NCBI GenBank assembly: GCA_046297495.1
Contig: JBKBIP010000005.1
Coordinates: 1 to 64,000, forward strand
Direction of reading: 5' to 3'
From: JBKBIP01 sp046297495
Lineage (GTDB): Bacteria > Planctomycetota > Planctomycetia > Gemmatales > Gemmataceae
Length of the DNA stretch: 64,000 nt
Numbering within the stretch: position 1 is the stretch's first letter; each line of letters begins with the position of its first letter. The position numbers were made by a program, and so were the translations under genes. This document shows positions 1 through 7,357 of this stretch, piece by piece. The notes beneath the pieces were generated by a model. It was not told the origin of the DNA. It did no database searches and saw only the letters and a program-made list of their open reading frames with translations.

Positions 1-308
1 CCCCCCGCTAAATGTTGATGATTACCTTGGCACGAAAGAAAATCACAGCAGCACGCGGCGCCAGGCGCCAGCAAGTGCGGCACTTGCTGGCGCCGCGTGC
101 TTGCGTGCTTGCGCTTGGTAGCATCTTTCCTTGCCGGAGTAATAAACTATATGGATTCATTCGTCCCAGCAGGCGCATTATCCGCGAAATTCGATTTCGT
201 GGCGCCGATCCGCGTTTGCCTGCTGGAAATGTCGAAATAACTCGGTTACAATCTTTCTCAAGCGCCCGCGATCTACTTCCCCTGCCCCTAATCCTCAGCG
301 GAGGCATC
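1..308. repeat. Intergenic leader with overlapping inverted repeats
   Basis: No gene was seen upstream of the WD40 gene. The stretch holds a perfect 14-bp inverted repeat (64-77 with 81-94, 3-nt loop). It overlaps a second perfect 12-bp inverted repeat (51-62 with 89-100), so two hairpins compete for bases 89-94. A further hairpin pairs 166-174 with 218-226 and encloses a small palindrome at 185-199. The string TTGCCGGAGTAATA at 131-144 recurs at 21779-21792 and, slightly changed, at 11287-11299, always beside palindromes. No T-run follows, so this is probably a dispersed palindromic element and not a terminator. Confidence 0.6.
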
Positions 309-2600
309 ATGCGCGATCTCACCTGCTCCACCATGCCCCATTCCCGACGGCCATCCGCGGCGGTGTTCCATTGGAGCCGTTGCTTGTTGGGAGCGCTGTT
401 GGTCTTGGTTGTGTTCGTCTGGGCCACCTCGGAAAACGTCGGCGTTCAGGGGCAAGAAGCGGTTCCTCCCGGTGAGGAACAGGCCGCCGCCATCCTAAAC
501 GACATTCGCGCCAAGTTCGAGCAGAACAAGGACAATCCCGACCGGATTCGCCGGGAGTTGTTGGTTTTTCGCCGGCTGTACGGTGGCACGTCGCAAGCGG
601 TCGGCGCGGCGCAGATGCTCCGCAAACTCTCCTCGCCGCTGGATAAGCTCGATCCCGGCAAAATCCCCGCGTTGGATCGTTTCGATTGGCAACCGCTGGA
701 GCTGGCCGCGGTATTGGGGGAGCATCGCGGCCGACAAGGAAGCGAGGTCCACAGCGTCGCGTACAGTCCCGATGGCAAATGGATCGCTAGCGGCGGCACC
801 AACCATCGCGGCGTGCGCATCTGGGACTCGAACACGCTGCGGCAAATCGCGCGGGTGCCGCATGGTTACGCCGCGTTGTCCCTGGCTTTCGACCGGGAGA
901 GCAAGCGGCTGGCGGTCGGCGGTTCGCACGGCAATCTCCGCGTCTGGGACATGACCACCGACCCACCCACGGAGCTGCGTCGTCTCCATGCCAGCAGCAC
1001 CGCCATTCATGACGTGGAATTCTCGCCAGACGGCCGCTATGTGGCGTGTGCCTGTCAAGATACGCAGGTGCTGTTGTGGGATTTGGGCGACCCGATGGCC
1101 AAGTTCCCCAAGACGCTTCAGGCGCATCAGGGACCGGCGCGCGGCGTCGCGTTCGCCCCCAATGGCAAGACGTTGTACTCCTGCGGCAATGATGGCGCCT
1201 TGCGTGTTTGGGACCTGACGGGGGTCGATCCGGTCGAGCGCGCGTATTCGGATACGGTGGAGAAGCGGTCTTTGGTTTCCTTGAGCATGGCCCCCGACGG
1301 CTTTCGGGCCGTGACCGGCCATAGCGACGGGACCCTGTCCTTGTGGAACTTGACGCAACCCAAGCCGCGCGAGGTGGCCACCATCAAGGCCCATACCGGC
1401 GCTGTCCACGCCGTCAACTTTTCGCGCAGCGGGCGGACGGTGGCTTCGGGGGGGCAGGATAGCAAGATCAAGCTCTGGGACGTCAGCCGCGGCCAGCCGG
1501 TGGAACGCTACACCCTTGAAGGGCATGAAGACCCTGTATCGTCGCTCGACATCGCTCCCAACGGCACGCGCATCGTCAGCGGCAGTGCGGATTGGACCGT
1601 CCGCTTGTGGAGTCTGGTGGTGCCCGTCGGCGGCAAGCCGTATGAGGTGTACCCCCCTAAGGGGCATCTGAGCCATGTCTATACCACGGCGACTGCGCTG
1701 GATGGCCTCACTCTGGCCAGCGGCAGCGAGGACCGCTCGGCCCGCATCTGGGAAGTGGGTGAAACCGCCATGCCGCGCCAGCGTCATGCCATGCGGGCCG
1801 ATCCGCGCCGGGTGTATTCCATCGCTTATCACCCCGACAGCAAGACGATTGCCGCCGGGGGATCGTCGCATTTGAAGCTCTGGGATGGCGTGTCGGGCAA
1901 GGAGCTGCGTCCCTTCCAGGAAGCGACCGGCCACGTCGTCGGCCTGAGTTTCAACTACGACGGCAACAAGCTGGTCGGCATCAACGGCAAGGAGCTGGGC
2001 ACTTGGGAGACGCTCACCGGCCGGGCGCTGCGGCGCATGGAGGGGCATGACACGCTGATCCGTAGCATGTCGCTGTCGCTGGATGGCAAATACGCACTGA
2101 CGGGGGCAGGATATTATCTGTATAAGAACGGCAAGATCGTGTACGACGACAAAACCAAGGACCCCATCTACACCGATTGCACGGTGCGCTTGTGGGACCT
2201 GGAAAACGGCCAGCAACTCGACCGGGCCGAAGTCAACAAGCGACCGATTTCCAGCGTGGTCTTCTTGTTGGACGGCCGCGCCATTTCCTCGGCCTACGAG
2301 GAGGGCGCCCGCATGTGGAAACCCGAAAGCGGCAAGCTCAAGCCGCTGCCCGAATTGCCCTGGGACCGGGAGCGGACCTTCGGCATGGTGCCAGCCCCGG
2401 ATGGCAAGACGCTGGCCATGCGTGGCCCCAACGGCGAAGTCCTCGTCTGGGACATCGCCACGGGCCGCGAGTTGTTCCAGTGGCGCTGGCCGGAAGTAGT
2501 CGGCGGCCTGTCCTTCAGCGCCGACAGCCGCTACCTGTTCGTCGGCCTCGGCACCGGCCCGATCTACGTGCTGCGACTGGCGGAGGCGGAGTATAAGTGA
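309..2600 (+). CDS. Exported WD40 repeat protein
   Basis: Protein of 763 residues. ATG 309 is chosen because CGGAGG lies five bases upstream; the frame is open further upstream, but that part overlaps palindromic repeats. A hydrophobic stretch at about residues 25-41 follows basic residues and should act as a signal peptide or membrane anchor. After a helical segment (about 50-140), roughly a dozen WD40 blades follow, shown by repeated W-D/W-N/W-S strand ends (VRIWD, LRVWD, VLLWD, LSLWN, IKLWD, VRLWS, ARIWE, LKLWD, VLVWD), enough for two beta-propellers. WD40 proteins are scaffolds for protein complexes; long exported ones are common in planctomycetes. No catalytic domain was seen, and the partner is unknown. 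A 10-bp inverted repeat (2641-2650 with 2676-2685) lies just downstream. Confidence 0.85.
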   Translation: MRDLTCSTMPHSRRPSAAVFHWSRCLLGALLVLVVFVWATSENVGVQGQEAVPPGEEQAAAILNDIRAKFEQNKDNPDRIRRELLVFRRLYGGTSQAVGAAQMLRKLSSPLDKLDPGKIPALDRFDWQPLELAAVLGEHRGRQGSEVHSVAYSPDGKWIASGGTNHRGVRIWDSNTLRQIARVPHGYAALSLAFDRESKRLAVGGSHGNLRVWDMTTDPPTELRRLHASSTAIHDVEFSPDGRYVACACQDTQVLLWDLGDPMAKFPKTLQAHQGPARGVAFAPNGKTLYSCGNDGALRVWDLTGVDPVERAYSDTVEKRSLVSLSMAPDGFRAVTGHSDGTLSLWNLTQPKPREVATIKAHTGAVHAVNFSRSGRTVASGGQDSKIKLWDVSRGQPVERYTLEGHEDPVSSLDIAPNGTRIVSGSADWTVRLWSLVVPVGGKPYEVYPPKGHLSHVYTTATALDGLTLASGSEDRSARIWEVGETAMPRQRHAMRADPRRVYSIAYHPDSKTIAAGGSSHLKLWDGVSGKELRPFQEATGHVVGLSFNYDGNKLVGINGKELGTWETLTGRALRRMEGHDTLIRSMSLSLDGKYALTGAGYYLYKNGKIVYDDKTKDPIYTDCTVRLWDLENGQQLDRAEVNKRPISSVVFLLDGRAISSAYEEGARMWKPESGKLKPLPELPWDRERTFGMVPAPDGKTLAMRGPNGEVLVWDIATGRELFQWRWPEVVGGLSFSADSRYLFVGLGTGPIYVLRLAEAEYK

Positions 2601-2992
2601 GACGAAAGACAAGTTATTCCGCCAGTGGAAAAGTACATGGAAATACTGGCGCAGCCCTCTACCGTGGCGGGATGTGCCAGTATTTGTTGTATCGCATAAG
2701 GGTTTCTTTGCTGCTAAAGTAATTGGATAGTCAATTCTGAACAAACGTCACTTACCAGAATTGAAATCTATTTCATGTCCCAGTCGATGTGTTTGTTGGT
2801 CAATCGCTCTGTGGTGGCAATTCGACAGCCTTGAAAACAACATGTGTTCACCAAGAAGACAAAATCGTATAATCTTTGATGGCTCAGCGTCAGGAAAGAC
2901 GTGAACACCGTTTGCACGATGTTGCAATTGAGACATCTCTTAAGGAACAACGGAATTAACCAACACTGCCTTGGAGGTGGAGCAATGGACAG
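2601..2992. other. AT-richer intergenic region without a recognisable gene
   Basis: Nothing coding was recognised. An inverted repeat (2641-2650/2676-2685, 25-nt loop) may end the WD40 transcript, although no T-run follows. Composition is visibly more AT-rich than the flanking genes, in keeping with an acquired toxin segment that starts just after it. Confidence 0.5.
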
Positions 2993-3281
2993 GTGGTGAT
3001 AATCGCGCAAAACTCTAGCGGCGCGTCCGAACAACCAAATTGGACATTGGGCAGCAATCATTCCGCCCCACAGGGGCAAGACAAAATGCGGCAACAGGGA
3101 TGGACGCCAAGTCAAATCACCCAGGCCATTCAACATGGGCAGCGGTTTCTGGCGGTGAACCTTGTGAATCCCGCCCATTCGGCGACGCGATACATTCATC
3201 CCACCACGGGTCGCTCCGTGGTGGTCGATGATGTCACCGAGGAGGTGGATCCATGTCGGTGGAGATGGGTTCGTTTACTAA
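2993..3281 (+). pseudogene. Frameshifted colicin-E5-like RNase toxin domain
   Basis: The frame opening at GTG 2993 resembles the C-terminal ribonuclease domain of the colicin E5-like group found at the end of Rhs/CdiA polymorphic toxins: GWT..QI..A...G, then AVNLVNPAHSATRYIHP, then GRSVVVDDVT.EV. After the valine at 3245-3247 the frame goes off into non-family residues. Dropping one G of the GG at 3247-3248 restores the family ending IHVGGDGFVY with a stop at 3279-3281. So there is a one-base insertion, either a real mutation or a sequencing error. Colicin E5 itself cuts tRNAs with Q-containing anticodons; whether this relative does so is inference. No delivery domain precedes it, so it is a fragment or orphan toxin module. 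The putative immunity gene starts one base after the restored stop. Confidence 0.6.
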
Positions 3282-3282
3282 C

Positions 3283-3501
3283 ATGGTGGAAATCTTCATT
3301 CCCTTGCTGAATGAAGGCACTGACGTTCTTCGTCCAACTCAGGGGCTTGTGATGGGGCCGGATGAAATACAAGTATTGGCGACTCCCGACTATGACCCAA
3401 CTATCGAAGAGTGGGAGTTTCCGCCGGGCAGTAAAGTCCGATGTGTTTCTGAAAGTCGAGAGGGGCGAAAGTTGTTGGTCGCCCGACAACGAATCCCTTG
3501 A
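3283..3501 (+). CDS. Putative immunity protein of the E5-like toxin
   Basis: Small acidic soluble protein of 72 residues. It starts at ATG 3283, one base after the corrected toxin stop, as expected for a translationally coupled toxin-immunity pair. An in-frame ATG at 3253 lies inside the toxin reading frame and is less likely. Visible features are the run VEIFIPLLNEGTDVLRP, a PDYDP segment and WEFPPGSKVRC near the end. There is no signal peptide or membrane segment. Similar small proteins accompany polymorphic toxins, but the immunity role is inferred from position, size and charge only. It appears intact although the toxin frame is broken. Confidence 0.6.
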   Translation: MVEIFIPLLNEGTDVLRPTQGLVMGPDEIQVLATPDYDPTIEEWEFPPGSKVRCVSESREGRKLLVARQRIP

Positions 3502-3588
3502 AACGAACCGACCGCAAGCGCTATGGTTTTGCGCGACGGCGCCGCTAATCAGCCACGCAAGAGAATCGTTCGCACCTAAAATGATTTC

Positions 3589-4782
3589 ATGACCACCGAA
3601 CCCCCCACTGGCTTCACCTATCGTTCCGCCGGCGTGGACCTGGATGTCTATGAAAAGACACTGGCCGGCATTGGACCGCTGCTCAAGCGGACGCACACGC
3701 CCCGCGTTCTCGATGGCTTCGGCGGGTTCGCCAGTCTGTTCAGTCTCGATTACAACAGCCGGTTGTTCGCCCGCAATTATCGCCATCCGGTGCTGGTGTC
3801 GTGCGCCGACGGCGTGGGGAGCAAGCTCAAGATTGCCGCCCTGATGAACAAGCACGACACGGTCGGCATCGACTTGGTGGCCATGTCGGTCAATGATTGT
3901 CTGTGTACCGGCGGCGAGCCGTTGTTCTTCCTTGATTACCTCGCCATGCCCCAGGATGACCCGGCCTTGACCAAAGCACTCGTCAAGGGGATCAGTGACG
4001 GTTGCCTGGAAGCGGATTGCTGCCTGGTGGGCGGCGAGACGGCCATCTTGCCCGATTTCTACCAGCCTGGTGACTACGACATGGCCGGCTTTTGCGTCGG
4101 CGTCGTCGAGCGCGACCACATCATCAACGGCAAAGGCATCCAGCCCGGCGACGCCGTGCTTGGCTTGGCCAGCAGCGGTTTGCACTCGAATGGTTACAGC
4201 TTGGCGCGCCAGGTGGTCCTCGAACATGCCGGGCTGAAGGTCACGGAGTTCGTGCCGGAATTGGGCAAGACGGTGGGAGAAGAACTACTGGAACCGACGC
4301 GCATCTACGTTCGCCCCATCAAAAACATCTTGCGTCACTATCCAGTCAAAAAACGGGTGGTGCGCGGCTTGGCTCATATCACCGGCGGCGGTCTGGTCGA
4401 TAACGTGCCGCGCGTGCTCCCCCCCAATCGCCGCGTCTTCCTGCGGCGCGGCAGCTGGCCAGTACCCGCCGTCTTTCCCTGGTTGCAACGTTTGGGGAGT
4501 GTCGCTCAAGAGGAAATGGATCAGGTATTCAACGGCGGCATCGGCTTCGTGATGATCGTCAGCCCCTATTTCGCCGACAGCATCATGCGCCAGCTGCGCG
4601 AGGATCGCGTGCCGGCGTACCTCATCGGNNNNNNNNNNNNNNNNNNNNNNNNNNNNNNNNNNNNNNNNNNNNNNNNNNNNNNNNNNNNNNNNNNNNNNNN
4701 NNNNNNNNNNNNNNNNNNNNNNNNNNNCGAGGTGCGCGAAGGGGAAGCCGGTGTCGAGTGGATGGAATCGAACGCCGTTTAG
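3589..4782 (+). CDS. purM: Phosphoribosylformylglycinamidine cyclo-ligase (AIR synthetase)
   Basis: Converts FGAM to AIR with ATP in step five of purine synthesis, in the cytoplasm. The PurM core is clear: YRSAGVD start, GFGGFASLF, the ADGVGSKLKIA nucleotide-binding segment, GIDLVAMSVND, GGETAILPDFY, ASSGLHSNGYSL and HITGGGLVDNVPR. A run of 99 Ns (4629-4727) interrupts the 3' end. The bases on either side join in frame to give LIGEVREGEAGVEW, the normal PurM ending, so the true gap may be zero and the protein about 364 residues, the usual length. The stop codon lies inside a dispersed palindromic repeat that begins GTTTAGCG. No other pur gene is nearby. Confidence 0.93.
   Translation: MTTEPPTGFTYRSAGVDLDVYEKTLAGIGPLLKRTHTPRVLDGFGGFASLFSLDYNSRLFARNYRHPVLVSCADGVGSKLKIAALMNKHDTVGIDLVAMSVNDCLCTGGEPLFFLDYLAMPQDDPALTKALVKGISDGCLEADCCLVGGETAILPDFYQPGDYDMAGFCVGVVERDHIINGKGIQPGDAVLGLASSGLHSNGYSLARQVVLEHAGLKVTEFVPELGKTVGEELLEPTRIYVRPIKNILRHYPVKKRVVRGLAHITGGGLVDNVPRVLPPNRRVFLRRGSWPVPAVFPWLQRLGSVAQEEMDQVFNGGIGFVMIVSPYFADSIMRQLREDRVPAYLIXXXXXXXXXXXXXXXXXXXXXXXXXXXXXXXXXXEVREGEAGVEWMESNAV
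4629..4727. other. Assembly gap (99 N)
   Basis: Run of 99 undetermined bases inside the 3' end of purM. Its length is a multiple of three, and the coding flanks fit the family alignment with no missing residues. Confidence 0.98.
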
Positions 4783-4836
4783 CGTGTGAGCCGAAGGCGA
4801 GCACAATTGCACGCCTGCGGCACGCTCGCTAAACTA
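4774..4836. repeat. Dispersed palindromic repeat, GTTTAGCG/CGCTAAAC type
   Basis: Starts with GTTTAGCG over the purM stop codon and ends with the complement CGCTCGCTAAAC near 4825-4836. Similar ends occur at 14465-14475, 42188-42213, 47835-47865, 52637-52708 and 56324-56373. Confidence 0.6.
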
Positions 4837-4897
4837 GGCAGCATTCACCATCCGTGCGCGATGGGGCTATTCCATTTTCGCAGGAGCAACCACCGTC

Positions 4898-7216
4898 ATG
4901 GCGACCAGCGCGGACAACGATTCCCAAAAACTCGGCGCGACCACGGCCGCGGACGCCGAGTTCCAGCCCTATATTCCTCCCCAAGATGAGACGTTGCACG
5001 AGTTTACCTGGCCGGCGGTGCTAGTCGGAGCGGTGCTGGGGATCATCTTTGGGGCCTCGTCGCTGTACCTGGTGCTCAAGGTGGGCATGACCGTGTCGGC
5101 ATCGGTCCCCATCGCGGTGCTGTCGATCACCCTCTTTCGGGCTTTCTCGAACAGCTTCGGCTTTCGTCGGGCCACCATCCTGGAAAACAACATCGTGCAG
5201 ACGACCGGCTCGGCGGGGGAGTCGATTGCCTTCGGCGTCGGCGTCACCATGCCGGCTCTACTGCTGCTCGGCTTCGAGATGGATCCGATCCGTGTCATGA
5301 CTGTGGCAGTTCTGGGCGGGGTTCTCGGTATTTTGATGATGATTCCGCTGCGGCGGGCGTTCATCGTCAAGCAGCACGGCAAACTCCCCTACCCCGAAGG
5401 GACGGCCTGCGCCGAGGTGCTTATCGCTGGCGAGCGCGGCGGAGCCACGGCGCGCATGGTGTTCCTCGGTTTTGGTATTGCTTTGGCGCATAAGTTTCTC
5501 GCCAAGGCCCATCGGCTGTGGTCGGAGGAGCCGGCGCAGCCGCTGTTTGTCGAAGGGCCGGGGGGCGTCAAGCAGGGTTTGAAAGGGGCGGAGATCAGCG
5601 GCGAGCTGGCCCCGGAGCTGCTGGGGGTCGGCTTCCTGATCGGCCCGCGCATCGCGTGCTTAATGATGGGCGGGGCCGTGCTCTCCTATCTGGTGATTGG
5701 TCCGGTGATTGCCACCTTCGGTGAATCGGCGGCGCGTCCGGTGGCCCCCAGCGAGAAACTCATCGGCCAGATGAGTCCCGACGATCTGAAGGCGGATTAC
5801 TTGCGTTACATCGGCGCGGGGGCGGTGGCCGCCGGAGGCATCATCAGCATGGCGCGGGCCTTGCCGCTCATTGTCAGCTCCATCGTCGCCGGCCTGCGCG
5901 ACCTGCGAGCCAGCCGCGCGGCCGGCGCTCCGGTGCGCGCCCGCACCGAGCGCGACATGTCCATGCGCGTGGTGATCCTCGGTAGTCTCGGCTTGGTGCT
6001 CGCCTTGGCCGCCACGCCCGCCTTGGGCTTGGGGCTGAGCATTCAAGGGATTCTCGGCGCGCTGATGATCCTGCTCTTTGGTTTCCTGTTCGTGACCGTG
6101 TCGTCACGGTTGACGGGGGAAGTCGGCTCGTCGTCGAATCCCATTTCCGGCATGACCATCGCCACGCTGTTATTGACCTGTCTGATTTTCGTGCTGGCGG
6201 GTCGGCACGGCGTTCCGGCCATGCTGACGGCCCTGACCGTGGCGGCGGTGGTGTGCATCGCCTCGTCGAATGGCGGCACCACGTCGCAGGACCTCAAGAC
6301 CGGCTTCTTGGTTGGCGGCACGCCGCGCAAGCAGCAATGGGGCATCCTGGTGGGGGCGCTGACCTCCGCCGTGGTCATCGGCGGCACCCTGCTGGCCCTC
6401 AACGCCGCCGGCACCCATTATACGAAGAACCATCTCCCCGACCGCCCCCTGGAGATGCCCGCCGACGCCCCGCACGAACGGCCCGGCAAGCCTTACGCCG
6501 ACGAGGATCAGCAGGAATATCACGTCGTCCACGTCCGCCGCGGCCAATATCCCGAAGTTAAGGGACTACCAGCGGTGCGCCCTGGTCGTTATCTGGTCGA
6601 TGACCAGGGTATGCCGAAGTATCTCACGGTAACGCCCATCTCGGCGCTGGCGCAAGGTCTCAAAACGATGGACAACGGTTCCGACGCCCCCACCCCGTTC
6701 ACCGCGCCGCAGCCGCACTTGTTCGCCAACATCATCGAAGGGATTCTCGGCGGCACGTTGGAATGGGGCTTGGTGGTGCTCGGCGCGCTCATTGCCGTGA
6801 CCATGGAGCTGGCCGGTGTCTCATCGTTGCCATTCGCTGTGGGGATGTACATCCCCTTCGGCGCCACCACCCCGATCTTCATCGGCGGGCTAATTCGCTG
6901 GCTGGCCGACGTGCGCCGGGGCGGCGCCGCGTCGGAGAGCGAGACCGAAACCAGCCCCGGCGTGCTGTTGGCCAGCGGCTACATCGCGGGGGGGACGTTG
7001 TGCGGCTTGATCATCGCGTTCTTCGTCTTTCTCGGAGATGATTTCAACCAGGCCTTGAATTTCAGCCGCTGGCTCCCGGATGTTTATTCCGGTCCAGGAT
7101 CGGTCTATCCCCATTGGGTCGCGGTGCTTGCCTTCGTCGTGTTGGCCGCCATCTTGCTGTGGGTCGGCGCGTCCCAGGGGCCCAGTGGCGGGCATGACAG
7201 GCGGGAAACGCCCTAG
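4898..7216 (+). CDS. OPT family oligopeptide/metal-chelate transporter
   Basis: Inner-membrane protein of 772 residues with about 14-16 hydrophobic segments. The first begins at about residue 36, after a short hydrophilic tail. OPT-family marks include the early FTWPAVLVGAVLGIIFGASS segment, KVGMTVSASVPIAVL, NNIVQTTGSAGESIAFGVG, the LPYPEGTACAEVL loop, and later GMTIATLL and EWGLVVLGALIA. Bacterial OPT proteins import peptides or metal chelates using the proton gradient; substrate cannot be read from sequence. A hydrophilic insert at about residues 505-590 separates the two halves. The start is supported by AGGAG upstream. The gene stands alone, with an S46 peptidase next on the same strand; a peptide-use link is possible but unproven. 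Confidence 0.88.
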   Translation: MATSADNDSQKLGATTAADAEFQPYIPPQDETLHEFTWPAVLVGAVLGIIFGASSLYLVLKVGMTVSASVPIAVLSITLFRAFSNSFGFRRATILENNIVQTTGSAGESIAFGVGVTMPALLLLGFEMDPIRVMTVAVLGGVLGILMMIPLRRAFIVKQHGKLPYPEGTACAEVLIAGERGGATARMVFLGFGIALAHKFLAKAHRLWSEEPAQPLFVEGPGGVKQGLKGAEISGELAPELLGVGFLIGPRIACLMMGGAVLSYLVIGPVIATFGESAARPVAPSEKLIGQMSPDDLKADYLRYIGAGAVAAGGIISMARALPLIVSSIVAGLRDLRASRAAGAPVRARTERDMSMRVVILGSLGLVLALAATPALGLGLSIQGILGALMILLFGFLFVTVSSRLTGEVGSSSNPISGMTIATLLLTCLIFVLAGRHGVPAMLTALTVAAVVCIASSNGGTTSQDLKTGFLVGGTPRKQQWGILVGALTSAVVIGGTLLALNAAGTHYTKNHLPDRPLEMPADAPHERPGKPYADEDQQEYHVVHVRRGQYPEVKGLPAVRPGRYLVDDQGMPKYLTVTPISALAQGLKTMDNGSDAPTPFTAPQPHLFANIIEGILGGTLEWGLVVLGALIAVTMELAGVSSLPFAVGMYIPFGATTPIFIGGLIRWLADVRRGGAASESETETSPGVLLASGYIAGGTLCGLIIAFFVFLGDDFNQALNFSRWLPDVYSGPGSVYPHWVAVLAFVVLAAILLWVGASQGPSGGHDRRETP

Positions 7217-7357
7217 CTATACGGCATCCGACTTTTGGTCATTCTAAGGATGCATCGTTTCGCGCACGTGGTCGATTACCGGCGCGAGACGCCGAAGCCA
7301 GGAATCGCCACACGACAAAACGGCGGCGACCATCGACTCTTCACAAGGAGAACGCAC

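Noticed and set aside
495..2744. Very long open frame (749 codons) antisense to the WD40 gene
   Set aside because: High-GC coding DNA often leaves the opposite strand open. The translated sequence has no domain, no ribosome binding site and no plausible start, while the sense strand has clear WD40 repeats.
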